DNA of 40,478 nt from Diphasiastrum complanatum (GCA_029204225.1 MU835270.1:1-40478), one strand, 5' to 3'; positions 1-11,134 are shown, counted from the stretch's first letter. Program-made: numbers and translations. Notes: generated by a model from the sequence alone, not told the origin.

Positions 1-75
1 AGAGAAACCGTGAGAGGAACCGCTGTTATAGCATCGTTGAACCATCGTTCCTCTCTCTCAATGATTCTCACGGTT

Positions 76-99
76 CTCTCTCTCTCTCTCTCTCTCTCT

Positions 100-133
<34 letters not shown>
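76..133. repeat. Compound (CT)n-(CA)n microsatellite
   Basis: A run of about 12 CT units (76-100) passes directly into a CA run (101-133), broken once by ACGC near 101-104. The CT run and the preceding ACGGTT (69-75) are the inverted complement of the right end of the larger AG array at 376-407. It has no coding meaning. Confidence 0.95.
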
Positions 134-136
<3 letters not shown>

Positions 137-249
137 TATCTACACATTGCATGAAGCACACTGCTTGAAGAAACAATCTGAACAATCCATGAAGATTATG
201 CACCTGCATGAGTCCACAGATCGCCCACCGCTCTCTCAACGGTTCTCAC

Positions 250-402
<153 letters not shown>

Positions 403-407
403 ACCGT

Positions 408-930
408 TATAAAGGAAGTTCCTTAGATCCTGCTTACAAATCCTAAACACAAAAGGATAACACACTGTGAAAAAACCACCCAACCAAGTGGAAGCATCCA
501 ATCAATTTCTAGAAGCCTCACTCCCAAGCCAAGAAACAAGAAGCATGAATGTAGAGTGAGAGTCTGGCAATGAATCAAGAACCATGATGAGGAGTAGGAC
601 GAGTTTGGTCCTCTTATATAGAGCCTAATGCATCCTGGGCACATAGCCATGCATAGCCCTATGTTCTCTATACATAGATTCACCTAGAATAGAGTCCTAT
701 GCATGGACCAACTATTCATAGAATTGCTATTGATAACTCTACACATGCATACAGTGTCTCATTACCTTGTCTAAATTCCACTTAGTGTGTTCTGGGCCTC
801 ACAAGGATATTAGTTACTTTCGGGTCACATCCAATATGACATGGCATAACTAATAGCTTGTTTCACTATAGTACCGTGTATCCAAGACTAGGAGTATACT
901 GTATCCTATGTACTGGTCATGGACATAACA
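408..930 (-). mobile_element. 3' LTR of a minus-strand chromovirus
   Basis: Read on the minus strand, the LTR starts TGTTATGTCC at 930, immediately after a polypurine tract, and holds a TATA-like CTCTATATAA near 615-624. Its last ~90 bases resemble the end of the LTR at 31309-31785: both share a GGTTRGGTGGTTTT block, a CTTTTGTGTTT block and a terminal CTTTA. The canonical terminal CA appears as TA at 408-409, so the end is inferred from that similarity. The LTR is about 523 bp. No 5' LTR partner is present in the window. The 450-960 stretch contains no gene apart from this LTR. Confidence 0.72.
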
Positions 931-947
931 TTCTTTCCTCCTTAAAC
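931..947 (-). other. Polypurine tract of the minus-strand chromovirus
   Basis: On the minus strand GTTTAAGGAGGAAAGAA lies directly before the LTR start TGTTATG. The same arrangement, nearly the same sequence, precedes the E element's 3' LTR at 37293. This is the expected primer for plus-strand DNA synthesis. Confidence 0.75.
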
Positions 948-959
948 TGTTTCTATCCT

Positions 960-2290
960 TAGAAACTAAAATTCGAGAAATTCTTCTTTATGCTATCAAC
1001 TCTCTCCCACGAATCATGATCCTCAGTACGACCCTTCCATCAAATTAAGCACTCAGAGATAGAACAATTTCTCAATTGTTTATCTCTGGTTCTGAGCACT
1101 TTCTCAAGTTCCAAAGGTACACTAAGCGACAAATCTTTCAAATGGGATAAATCCTCATCCAATCCAACTGTATCACCATCATGTATACTTAGTTTCAAAT
1201 GACTTACATGAAACACTGAGTGTGCAGTCGATTTTCCTTGAAGATCGAGTTCATACGCCAAAGAACCAATTCTATGTACAATCCTGAAAGGTCCACAATA
1301 ACGGGTAGACAACTTATAATGCTTCCTTGTACGTAACGTCTTAGAATCTTTTGGAATCCTAAGATATACCCAGTCATCAACTTTAAAATCTCTTGGAGAT
1401 CTCTTAAGATCGGTATAGTGTTTAGCTCTATCCTGAGCACTCCGGATACTATCCTTAGCCACTTGCAACATTTCTTGCACATCATGCAAAAAATCAGCAA
1501 CCTTCTGGATCTTAACAGACTTCATCTCAACATTTACTGGAGATCTAGGTTGAAAATCGTACATAAGCATAAAAGGACTGTAACCTGTAGCAGAATGTTT
1601 TCTACTATTATATGCAAACTCAACCAGTGGGAGATAATCTTCCCAATGAGATTGCCTATGAGAAACATACGTTCTCAAAATATCTTCCATAGTTTGATTA
1701 GTCCTTTCTGTCTGGCCATCTGATTCAGGATTATCAGAAGAACTCAAACTCAAAGAAGTTTCCAGTTTATGGAATCTTGCTGACCAAAAGTGACCTGTGA
1801 ACTTAGGATCTCTATCACTAACAATGTCACTTGGCAGACCATACAACCGAAATAATCTTTCAACAAAGATCTAGGCTAAATCAAAAGCCTTTATAGTTGA
1901 CTTGACTAGTATGAATGCAGCTAACTTAGTTAACTGATCCACTACAACCCAAATAGAATCATTTTGCCATTGGGTCTTTGGAAGTCCAACTACAAAATCC
2001 ATAGATATGCTTTCTCATTTCTTATATGGGATATCTAACGGATGCAACAAACCACCAGCCTTATGGTGTTCAGCCTTTGCTAGTTGACAAGGCTTGCATT
2101 TAACAACATATGACTTGACATATGGCTTGAGCTTTGGCCAATAAAATTCCCCCTTAACCAAGTCCAGAGTCCTATGTATACCGGGATGTCCTGCACAGGA
2201 TATGTCATGACATTCAAACAAAATCTTCCATTTGAGCTCATCATCACCAGGTACGCAAACTTTCCCATTCTGAAATAGTCATCTCGAATG
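960..2290 (-). pseudogene. Chromovirus integrase and chromodomain, broken
   Basis: This is the C-terminal part of a Ty3/gypsy polyprotein. An HHCC zinc-binding module with the Cys pair CKPC lies at about 2090-2200. The catalytic core shows SMDFVVGLP, then SDRDPKFTGHFW, then SDGQTERTNQ, giving the DDE triad, although the usual HP before SDGQ reads NP. The tail contains HSVFHVSHLK, then a chromodomain-like segment (RTRDKQLRN, then WKGRTEDHDSW) at about 970-1105. There are in-frame stops at 2015-2017 (TGA where a Trp is expected) and 1871-1873 (TAG where a Gln is expected), and another stop inside the chromodomain near 1040. A frameshift near 2275 separates it from the RNase H. The chromodomain marks this as a chromovirus; such domains are thought to steer integration toward marked chromatin. 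It is not functional as it stands. Confidence 0.9.
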
Positions 2291-2324
2291 GTGAACAGTT
2301 CCACAATCTTCTTATCTTTATTAG

Positions 2325-3510
2325 TTAGTTGAGTCCTCTGTGTTTCTGACTCAACAAGGTCTGAACAATGTTCCAAATGTGACCAAAATGAAAATCTGAT
2401 TCATATTTTTCTCTCAGCGAAAGATATAGATTCGTATAAATCTGGGTGAATGACAACTCATTCAGTTCACTGATCCGACTAAGAGCATCTGCAACTTGAT
2501 TAGAGCTGCCTCTTATGTAACGGATTTCATGATCAAATTCTTGCATCAATTCAGCCCATCGAGCTTTTCTCCCCCGAAGATCATGTTGATTACAAAAATA
2601 CTTAAGAGGCTGGTGATCCGTATACACTACAAACTTACTACCATACAAGTAGTGTCTCCAAGTTTTAAGTGCATGGATTACAGCAAACAATTCCTTTTCT
2701 TGAGTAGTATAACGCATCTGAGGACCAGTGAATTTTTCGCTTTCAAATGCTAGTGGCCTATCCATTTGTAATAGAACTGCTCCAACTGCAACATCACTTG
2801 CGTCTGTTCTCACGACGTAAGGTAAATCTGGATTTGCAATTTGTAACACGAGAGTTGAAACAATCATTGTTTTAAGTTTCTCAAAACACCGATTCAATTC
2901 CTCATTCCAAACAACAGGCGGACTAGGTTGATTCCTCTTTTTCTTTTTATTAATGATTCCTTTTGTCAAATTATTAAGCGGTGCTGCTAACTTAGCATAA
3001 TCCTCAATAAATCTCTTGAAGAAAAGTGTAAAATCTAAAAAAGACTTTACCTGCCTCACAGTTTCCGGAATTGGCCACTCAATCACAATCTTGATTTTAT
3101 CCTCGTCAATCTTGATCCCATTTACTGTGATCTTATGACTGAGATGAAGCAACTCTTGCTTAAAGAACTCACACTTGGACTCTTTAGCATAGAGTAACTC
3201 CTGACGGAGCTTCATCAAGACGATTTTTAAGTGTTCTACGTGTTCCATCAAGGATTTACTATAAACGAGAATGTCGTCTAAGAATACTACCACAAACTTC
3301 CCCAAATATGGATGAAATAAATTGTTCATCATTTGTTGGAACGTTGTTGGAGCATTCGTTAATCCAAATGGCAACACTAAAAATTCATAATGACCAAATC
3401 TAGAATGAAATCTTGTCTTTTGGACATCTTCTGACTTAATTCTTATTTGATGGTACCCTGTCCTGAGATCTATCTTGGTGAAATACCGTGATCCACCTCC
3501 CAAGGGCGGT
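2325..3510 (-). pseudogene. Chromovirus reverse transcriptase and RNase H, 5'-truncated
   Basis: An open stretch of 392 codons starts inside the RT domain. Visible RT motifs are FTKIDLRTGYHQI (residues ~8-20), LPFGLTNAP, and the catalytic VVFLDDILVYS (~72-82). After a connection domain, RNase H shows TDASDVAVGAVL, TQEKELFAVIHALK, YTDHQPLKY and the terminal ADALSR. The N-terminal third of RT, the protease and gag are missing: homology stops at about 3510, where plus-strand element A material starts. The final ~30 codons are out of frame with the integrase that follows. The preserved motifs suggest a fairly young copy compared with the relic at 18.5 kb. Confidence 0.93.
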
Positions 3511-4077
3511 TACCTACTTTTGTTCATATACAAAGACTGGAGTAAATGGCATTTAAGGCTTATAAGATATTTGTCTCTCGACACTTGTAAATATATATAC
3601 TACTAGCTGAATCAAACTAAGGGATTTTTTAATCAGAGTTATTTGCAGCAATATGCCATTTTGGGAACCTTTGCCGACCACCTTACTCTCCTCAGTAACC
3701 TTCACCGACTTGCCTTAAAATGTCAAAATTAGATTGGCTATAGGTTCAGATCCTGAAAAGTTGCATTTATGACAGTACTTGAGCGAAGGATCCTCTTGGG
3801 TGAAGGTTCATCCTTCGCTTGACCTGGAAAACGTTCGTCGGATAGGTTCAGAGCCTCAAAAACCTTCGCCGAGATTTTTATAACCTATTTTCACAATACT
3901 GAGAAAGCCTGCAAACCTCCAATTTCACCTATAAGTTGGCTGAATTCGATTCATTCCTCACTTGTGCTAGCGAAGCTCTTGCCAATTTTTCCAGTGACCA
4001 AAGCCTTCAAAACTTTTCATACTATTTTCTGTTATACACTCGCACTCATTATTCTCAGTTTTTATTTTTTTTCATCA
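3511..4077 (+). repeat. Spacer with degenerate CCTTCGCCGA-type repeats
   Basis: There is no credible gene here. Between about 3655 and 3880 a short motif recurs in variant forms and both orientations: CCTTTGCCGA, CCTTCACCGA, GCGAAGGAT, GGTGAAGGTT, CCTTCGC, CGTTCGTCGG, CCTTCGCCGA. It is followed by an AT-rich stretch. Its position upstream of aORF copy 1 is like the CG-core repeats before the other aORF copies. It could be part of the decayed 5' LTR or leader of element A, but no LTR ends could be fixed. Confidence 0.5.
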
Positions 4078-4160
4078 TGTCTTCAACAGATACCTCTCAA
4101 TTGCCTTGTTATACTAATCATCGCAATGTCCCGTCTGCTGTAGAACATCTGATCAAATAG
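4078..4160 (+). CDS. Short ORF of 27 codons, doubtful
   Basis: An ATG after a T-rich run (TTTTTTTTCATC) opens a short frame beginning MSSTDTSQLP and stopping after 27 codons. The setting, T-rich DNA then ATCATG then a Ser/Thr-rich start, resembles the ATCATGTCTCGTGAC start at 6011 just before gag. It may be the remains of an N-terminus of an element protein. No family is recognised and coding is doubtful. Confidence 0.2.
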
Positions 4161-4249
4161 ATCTCGATCCTACTAACAAAGTGCACAGTTTACTTGACAA
4201 AGGATGAGAAATGAACTCGAACTTAAAACATTTCTATTCATGATCAATC

Positions 4250-4610
4250 TCAAAAAATTCGCGAAATTTATCTTGCTTGAAACTCAAAAGATTCATGAAA
4301 GATTCTCTTGTAGAAGTTCGTGGTTTCTTGTTGAAGCTCGCAAGATTCGCGAACAGAATCTTGTCACAAAATATTTTGTTTCTTGTTCAAACCTCAGATG
4401 TTGCAAAATTGTCGCGTACAATTCACAAAATATTTTGGATTCTTCTTCAAGCTCAAAGACTGTCATCTATCACGAACCATTTGCGAAACAAGAAAAATGT
4501 CGCGAAGAGACAAGTGTCACGAATAATTTGCAAAACACGAAGTTGTAACAAAGAGACAGACTGTCGTGAAATATTTGCGAACAAAAATTTTTCAACCCTA
4601 GAAACAGAAC
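4250..4610 (+). repeat. Degenerate TTCGCGAA-type repeats, possible U3 region
   Basis: The palindrome TTCNNGAA occurs at 4258-4265 (TTCGCGAA), 4292-4299 (TTCATGAA) and 4346-4353 (TTCGCGAA). Many single-step variants (TCGCGTA, TTGCGAA, GTCGCGAA, GTCACGAA) run to about 4600. The stretch lies upstream of a TATA-like box at 4692. The short frames through it are low-complexity and not gene-like. The repeats could be regulatory sites of an LTR or only diverged tandem repeats. Confidence 0.55.
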
Positions 4611-4691
4611 GTCTATTTGAATATCAACCGTCATAAACGGTTAGATCTATTGTTACAAAATTAAAAGGCCAAAAGACCTATCCTGTAGCAA

Positions 4692-4699
4692 TATAAATA
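4692..4699 (+). promoter_or_regulatory. TATA-like box upstream of aORF copy 1
   Basis: TATAAATA lies in an AT-rich setting about 270 bp before aORF copy 1. CACTC-rich sequence follows, as is usual downstream of plant LTR promoters. It is a plausible U3/R promoter of element A. The downstream interval 4700-4960 holds nothing else recognisable, and no convincing primer binding site could be fixed before 4961. Confidence 0.4.
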
Positions 4700-4960
4700 C
4701 ATGTGCACTACTCGTTGTAAAACACTCACACACTCTCACACTGAAGACTCTCAGATTCATTCAATCATAGACACATCAACGAGATAAGACAACAATAAAT
4801 GTATAGTGATTCAGATTCAGAATTATAAATTTGTTTTTGATCAATAGTTTCTGTTTGTCTTAAATGGTCTTAAGTTGTCTCTTAATTCCGCATATTATTT
4901 CCGCACGCTAATTCAATCAAGATAAATACTGTTCTATTAGTACATAGATCAGAAACAAGC

Positions 4961-5700
4961 TTGATTGAAGACACTGATATTAGTTTGATTTATTCAAACT
5001 TTCATCGTGTTCTATATGAAAGAATAATTACTATTTTTCCTACATCTGCAACGGATATCATGATCCTTCCTAGCACAAGCATGGTCACTCAATGGATGAC
5101 CCTTGCGGAGCCTCTGCTTACTGCAATGGGTATTCATGAGAGAGCCTTCTCAGGGAGAATAAACATGGATTTTATCACTCTTGCCTTCAGTACTTGGGAG
5201 GAGGAGAAATCCAAATTTTACATTACCTTCCAGGGAGCCACACACAAGGTGCGTGTGACTGAGGCCGCCCTTGCTGCCATAGGGATAGCGTCTGGTACCC
5301 AAGCCTCACCGAACCATAAGCAAGCCAAACAGGCTATTAAGCCCTACATTGACACTACTAATTATCTGCACTAGACAAATGACGACTATCCTATAGAGGC
5401 CATTACTGATCTTACAATTCAGACTGCTGCTCAACTCCTCAACAATTTTTTGATGGTTGGCAACCTCAAAAAAGACGTATTACTTCCCAAATTTTGCATA
5501 GGATAGTCGAGTCCAAGGCCAAGATAGCCAAGGCCCCTCTGGAACCATATAAGTAGTTCAAGACTGTATTTGGAGAGCTCAAACGAGCCATTAAGAGCAA
5601 TACCAAACAACAATTTGCAGTTGGCCAAATGTTGTCACTCCTAGCAGCCTCCCACCTTGATAATAAAATCCATGGTTTCCGCGAATTCTATCTCATAGAT
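4961..5700 (+). pseudogene. Accessory ORF (aORF), copy 1, upstream of gag
   Basis: A protein-like region of about 240 codons, read in two frames. The first frame is open from at least 4961; no ATG is obvious, so the start is uncertain. It contains MTLAEPLLTAMG, FSTWEEEKSKFYITFQG and TEAALAAIGIASG. A TAG follows at about 5372-5374 and the frame continues to about 5495. A frameshift then leads into a segment with PYK, an in-frame TAG at 5554-5556, and FGELKRAIKS. Segment by segment it matches copy 2 (11751-12548): the Lys-Trp of copy 2 corresponds to Lys-TAG here, suggesting TGG became TAG. The F-x-V/I-x-x-G ... L-x-x-I/V-G pattern recalls N-terminal gag-type or 'plant transposon protein' regions of Tat/Athila-like gypsy elements, but this is only pattern-level inference. 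Function unknown. Confidence 0.6.
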
Positions 5701-6051
5701 TTTGCCCCGTTTACTGACAGAACATCACATCTTTCTCTATATTCCCTATCTGCCAGTCAAACCTCTCTGTTAGAATTTGCCCTCACAGAGCACGATTTTC
5801 CTGTACTATCCGCGAATTCTGAAATGCCAAATTTTTCTAGAAAATCTCAAAAAATCAATATTCTGACATTCAGAAGACTTGTTCAGAATTCGCGCGCAAA
5901 TTCTATAACAACCAGAAAGACCAGTTTTTGTCCTACACTATTCATTCTACAAGCAAACTGCCCTTTTTTTGTCAAGTACAGTCCTGCCCTGCTCATCTGT
6001 ATTCTGCATCATGTCTCGTGACTGTGCTGAATCTTCTAATTCGACGACTCC
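5701..6051 (+). repeat. AT-rich spacer with CGCGAATTC repeats before gag
   Basis: There is no convincing gene. CGCGAATTC or its complement recurs near 5680, 5810 and 5888, within AT-rich DNA containing TCTCAAAAAATCAA. The reading frame crossing it looks like spacer rather than protein. An ATG at 6011 opens only 14 codons. The spacer separates aORF copy 1 from the gag reading frame. Confidence 0.45.
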
Positions 6052-6953
6052 ATGAATGGAATGAAGAATGATGGCGAATCTGACCCGGTCCGATTTCTCC
6101 AAGACTTTAATAATGCATGCCGTTTTTATGGAGATACCTCTGAAACTGAAAAGCTTCGCCTATTTCCCATGGTACTCTATGGCACCGCCAAGGAGTGGTA
6201 CTTGAATCTCGAAACTCCTGATCTTGCTTCTTGGACCACAATCAAGGACGCGCTCATCAAGCGTTTCAAACCATCCAAATTGACTCGGAGCCCGTTCATT
6301 CAAATGTATTGATGAAAATATCACTAAACGAATGGCCATAAAACTATTTTTAGTTGGATTACTTAAAAACATCCGCCGTGAACTCAAACCAGTTGACCTT
6401 TATGATCAACTTAAAGATGTGATGACTGATGCTATCCGTGAAGAAGATGAAGGTTCTGATGATGACTGTGACCATCGTGAAAAGAAATCTAAGAATCCGG
6501 ATCGTCCTAAGTCTGATAATATTGCTCAACAATCACATATGAATAAACTCACTACCGATTTCCAAACCGCCATGAAACATATTGCTGAGAAATCTTTTCC
6601 AGCAAGAGAAAATGTCTGGTGTCCAATTTGCTCACAGCATCACACTGCTAATGAATGCCCTCAACTGCGAAATCATTTCCTAGCAGCCACCAGACCCACC
6701 GTTTATCGAGCTTACCGCCCCTACCCGCCACAACAACCTGTGCCACGACTAGGGGTTTACCACATTGGATCCCAATGTCCAAGCTTACAATCCAAACCAA
6801 GCTGTCTTTGCCGCACATCAACTACCCACAATACGAGGGTGCTTTATCTGTGCAGGTAAACATCCTAGTATTCGCTTCCTAGATAAACTTCGTTTCCCTC
6901 CAGCTTGTGAAAATTGTGGTATTGAACATCACGTGAAGGACTACCCATCCTGA
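6052..6953 (+). pseudogene. Element A gag, frameshifted
   Basis: The retrotransposon gag capsid-like domain spans 6052-6312 (SDPVRFLQDFNNACRFYG, LFPMVLYGTAKEWYLNL, LASWTTIKDALIKRF), the usual W-x-x-L...F core of the plant gag family. After a stop and frameshift near 6312-6332 it continues with KRMAIKLFLVGLL and an acidic-basic linker. A zinc knuckle-like CPIC-x3-H-x4-C lies at about 6620-6658. Two more knuckle remnants follow at about 6840-6950 in another frame; the last has Tyr where the final Cys should be (CENCGIEHHVKDYP). Gag would form the virus-like particle and bind element RNA. At least two frame breaks make this copy non-functional. Confidence 0.82.
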
Positions 6954-6980
6954 TCCAAACCTGCTGCTCCAGTCTATTCA

Positions 6981-7760
6981 GTGCAAGTAGAAACTTTACC
7001 AGTTGAAACTCATCCTGCTTGGGTCTTGACTCGGGCACAAACCCAACGCCAAGCCCCTACACTTGCACCTAGCAAAACTCAACCGCAGGCTATTCCTCCA
7101 AGTGATGATTCAACCCCGATAGTTTATCCTCACCCATCTGAAGAAATTCGACTGCATCATGAGTATCGCCATCAAATCCGTAATGCCGACCAACAATCTT
7201 CCTCTTCCCATAAAGTACCTCACAAGCCCTTTGAAAGAAAACCTCTTGAAGGTACCAAAGTTTGGGGAGATTTACTACAAGCCAATGTCACTCTTCTCTT
7301 CCATGTCCTCTAGAAGAATGTTGGCCAGTGGAAACAACAGATCCAATCCAAATACCACCACCACTATTGATGAGTTGCCTAAAATGCCCTTACATCTAAC
7401 CAATCCACTCAGCGAACGAGGCAACATCAAAATCCCAGCTACCCATCATCAATCCCGTGAAGTTTTGGCAATACTCGATGGAGGTTCCGGGGTTAATATC
7501 ATTTCCACATCCCTCATGATGGAATGGAATCTGAGAGACAAGCTTGTCAAACCTACTTGTCAACTTTGAATGGCTGATCAAAGTGTGGTCCGACCTACCG
7601 GTTTCCTTCCACACGTGCTGATCAAACTAGGAGGTCTCAAATTTTTTGTTGACCTTGTAGTATTTGATATTCCCAATAATGCCTATTCTTATGAATTACT
7701 ACTTGGTCGTCCGTGCTCACCAATGCACGAGTCGTTCATGATTGGAGCAAAGGCCTAGTC
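6981..7760 (+). pseudogene. Element A protease region
   Basis: A Gln/Pro/Thr-rich linker (6981-7313) is followed, after a frame change, by an aspartic protease domain at about 7440-7760. The active-site loop reads ILDGGSGVNII. Most retroviral-type proteases, and the sister element C (ILDSGSGVNII), have Asp-Ser-Gly, so the Ser is replaced by Gly. A second-half motif ELLLGRP is present at about 7693-7713. A TGA stop at 7567-7569 falls where C has an Arg codon before MADQ, consistent with CGA to TGA. The protease would cut the polyprotein; this copy is interrupted and probably inactive. Confidence 0.8.
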
Positions 7761-8345
7761 ACTTTTGGTAATTGTGACAATTCTGTGACACTTGACTCAA
7801 CGGGTAAACTCGAACCTGCACGCATACCTGACGAGGGATTCTCAACCACCAACTCAGTATTTGAGCCATACCAGTCCAACCATGAAAAAGGTCATTATGT
7901 TGATATCATAAACTGGAGTCACAGTCTAGCTACCATTGATTGTGTGAATGTCGATTATTGTGCTCAACATCAAGATAATTGTACCTCTCCACACCCGATC
8001 GATCACGACCAATTACCTGATCTGGATACACCCATCATCAATATCAATTTTGTTGATATTCTTCCACACCATGATGAGCTGCTAAATGTTGCATGGCTAC
8101 CTACTAATGAATCAGACGATTCATTCATTGATGACTGTTTGGGAAGTTCCTGAGATTGCCTCTAGCCCTACACCCATCCCTGAAAAAGCACCATCTCGGC
8201 AAGATAAAGGCAAGGCCCCCCTCGAATCTCCAGCCCATGATGTTCCAGCATACTTTAAGGACTATACGATCAAGGATGTTACAATCAAATTATTCCAAGT
8301 GAGCCCACTAGTAATCCACCCTACGAAGGCCCTGCACAAACCATA
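7761..8345 (+). pseudogene. Element A protease-RT linker
   Basis: Largely open sequence between protease and RT, with an Asp/His/Asn-rich composition. It includes ATIDCVNVDYC, DTPIININFVDILP and LLNVAWLP. The NVAW segment recurs in fragment D (minus strand, about 30330: MMNVAWIS), and the I-N-T-P-I segment has a decayed counterpart in C near 20390. These confirm that A, C and D are related. A stop near 8151-8153 and a frame change interrupt it. No catalytic function is expected. Confidence 0.65.
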
Positions 8346-9713
8346 ACCCTGTCCCTGAGTGAGCCAAATGAAACCAGCGAATATCTTGTCCACATCGGAG
8401 CTCATCTCAATCGCGAACAACGAAGACGGCTTGAAAAGCTCCTGCGAAAATATCGACATATCTTTGCTTGGACCTATAAAGACATGAAAGGCGTCTCATC
8501 CCAAGTAGTTGTGCATTGTATCCCACTTAAACCGGGTGCGAGGCCCACTGCGAGTCGTCCGTACAGATGCAATCCCATCTATAAGGCCAAGATCAAAGAA
8601 GAATTACAACGCCTTTTAGATGCAGGATTTATATATGAAATTGAGCATACTAAGTGGGTCTCCCCAATTGTCATCGTCCCCAAGAAAAATGGAAAACTCC
8701 GGATCTGTGTCGATTTTAAGAAACTTAACGCCATCATTGAACGTGATCATTTTCCATTGCCTTTCAAAGAATCCATCTTATAAAATCTAGTAGGAGATGA
8801 GGCTTACTCCTTCTTAGATGGCTTTAGCGGATATAATATGATCCAAATCGCTGAAGAAGATCAACACAAAACCGCCTTTGCCACAGAATGGGGAACCTTC
8901 TGCTGGAAAGTCATGCCTTTTGGGCTCTGCAATGCTCCTAGCACCTTCCAACGTGTTATGCAAGCGGCCTTTTCTCAACAGATGGGCGATACCTTAGAAG
9001 TTTACTTGGACGATTTAGGAGCACATTTCGAAGAAATATGTCATCTGTTTGTGCTCGAAATTTTTTTTATCCAATGTCAACGCTTCGGTATCTCTCTTAA
9101 TCCTGAAAAATGCCAGATTTGGGTAACCCATGGTATTGTGTTAGGACATATTATCTCACAAAATGGGATTGCCACTGACCCTAAAAAGATCCTTATCATT
9201 CAAAATCTACCGGAACCGCATATTATACGTGAATTTTACTCCTTCCTTGGCCACGCCAACTACTATCGGTGCTTTATTTTCGATTTGACTAACAAAGCAC
9301 GCTTAATCTACAAAGTAGTTGTAGTTCCCAAATGGACGGATGAACAACGTGTCGCCTTCAATCAACTCAAAGAAGCCCTTACCAAAGCACCCATCCTCCG
9401 GGCTCCTGATTATTCTAAAGAATTCCATGTCCATACCGATGCATCCAAGTATGCCATTGGAGCAGTGCTCACCCAACTGGGAGAATTCAAAAAGGATTAC
9501 CCAATTCATTTTCTTAGTCGACAATTGATACCTACTGAAGTCAATTATACCACTACCGAACGTGAAGCCTTGGCAATGGTATATGCGGTTCAGAAGTTTC
9601 GTCATTATCTTCTAGGAAAAATCTTTGCGTTCTTCACTGATCATCAAGCACTGTTGTATCTCATCAACAAGACCTGCCCCACAGGTCGTATTACTAGATG
9701 GATCTATTATTGA
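8346..9713 (+). pseudogene. Element A reverse transcriptase and RNase H
   Basis: The frame begins with HIGAHLN and a YRHIFAWTYKDMKG approach segment. It continues through RT motifs RPYRCNPIYKAKIKEELQR, WVSPIVIVPKKNGKLRICVD, FLDGFSGYNMIQI, MPFGLCNAPSTFQRVM and the catalytic VYLDDLGAH (about 8998-9024, both Asp intact). RNase H shows HTDASKYAIGAVLTQ, TTEREALAMVYAV and FTDHQALLYL. A TAA at 8781-8783 interrupts RT, and a single-base frameshift near 9700 separates RNase H from the ADHLSR end. YLDDLG-x-H in place of the usual DDILVYS is shared in form with C (YFDDLGVH), so it is a family trait. Together these would copy RNA into DNA and degrade the RNA strand. Confidence 0.92.
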
Positions 9714-11134
9714 GAGAATTTGAGTTTAGGATCTTGGTTTGTAAGGGAGTTCAACATTTTTTAGCAGATCATCTATCCCGAATCTCTTACCTTCCTACCC
9801 CTGATCAAGGCGTCAACGATGATTTATCAGATGCAATCCTTTTCCAAGTTGACTCTACACCTATATGGGCTAAAGAAATTATCGAATATTTAACTTCAGG
9901 GCAGATGGATCCTTCCTTTTCTAAACCTGAACAATGAACATTGGTCCTCAAAACTAAACCTTATACGTTAATTGCAGGACAACTCTACAAGCAAGGGTTA
10001 GATGGAATTATCCAACGTTGTCTTACTGAAGGAGAAATACCCTCTGTAATTTCCCTCACTCATGAAGGTATTGGTGCGGGCCATTTCTCTTCTGAAACAA
10101 CTGCTAAGGAAATCCTCTTGGCCGATTTCTGGTGGCCAACACTCTTCAAGGATACGCACAATTACACTAAGGCTTGTGATGTTTGCCAACGCATAAAACG
10201 CTTTCAAAAAACAGACTACATGCCTTTACACCCTGTACCCACTGATCAAGCTTTCCAGAAATGGGAAATTGATTATGTTGGACCTATTAGTCCTGCTGCT
10301 GGACACACACAATCTCGTTACATCATAGTAGCTACGGACTACTGCACCAAATGGGCTGAAGCAAGAGCTGTTCGCAATGCTGACGCTCGTTCCACCACCA
10401 AATTTCTCTATGAACAGGTCATAGTTCGGTTCGGATGTCCTCTAGAGCTTATCAGTGATAGGGGTACACATTTCCTTAACTCTGTCATAGCAGATCTTCT
10501 TTCCAAATTATTTGTTGTACATCGCAAAAGTTCCCCATACTATCCACGCTGCAATGGCCAGGCAGAATCCACCAATAAAATCCTATGTGGCATTCTCACC
10601 AAAACCATCGAGTCCAGCCGATCTGATTGGGAATCCAAACTCCATGCTGCTCTCTAGACTTATCGCACTACCCCAAAGCGAGCTACAGGCTTAACCCCCT
10701 TCCAGCTCACATATGGTCAAGAAGCCGTTATGCCCGTGGAATTCCATATTCCCTCCCTTCGAGTAGCCTACAACCTTGAGCTCGATACTCCTCAGAATCT
10801 AGCAAATAGGTTATTCCATCTGGAGCAACTCTGTGAAACACAACGGATCAGCATCCATGCTCAACAAGTCCACAAACGATGACAAAAAATATGGCATGAT
10901 CGATCATTGAAACTTAGAGATTTCCAGGTGGGCGATAAGGTCTTGCTATACCAGGCCAAAGCCTTCAACGACAAACTAAAATTTTTGGGCCAAGGACCTT
11001 ACGTCATAAAAACAATCTTTGCCTCTAGATATGTTCAACTACAAACCCTTCAAGGCGATATCCTCGACACTGTGGTCAATGGGAGTCGACTGAGAAAGTA
11101 CAACGAACCCTGCTTTTATCTTGATATGTATTAG
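9698..11134 (+). pseudogene. Element A integrase
   Basis: After the RNase H end (ADHLSR), an HHCC zinc module (HEGIGAGHFSSE ... CDVCQR) lies at about 10060-10190. The catalytic core carries Asp at 10271-10273 (EIDYVGP), Asp at 10457-10459 (ISDRGTHF) and Glu at 10565-10567 (NGQAEST), giving an intact D-x61-D-x35-E. The C-terminal part has [37 protein letters not shown] and GSRLRKYNEP, with no chromodomain. Stops fall at 9935-9937 (TGA), 10655-10657 (TAG where C has Trp) and 10880-10882 (TGA), each explainable by one transition. Integrase would insert element DNA into the genome. The lack of a chromodomain and the TKWAEA core suggest the Tat/Athila side of the gypsy family. Confidence 0.9.

Noticed and set aside
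1418-1723. Plus-strand frame opposite the chromovirus integrase
   Set aside because: It is the antisense shadow of a clearly recognised integrase and has no domain.
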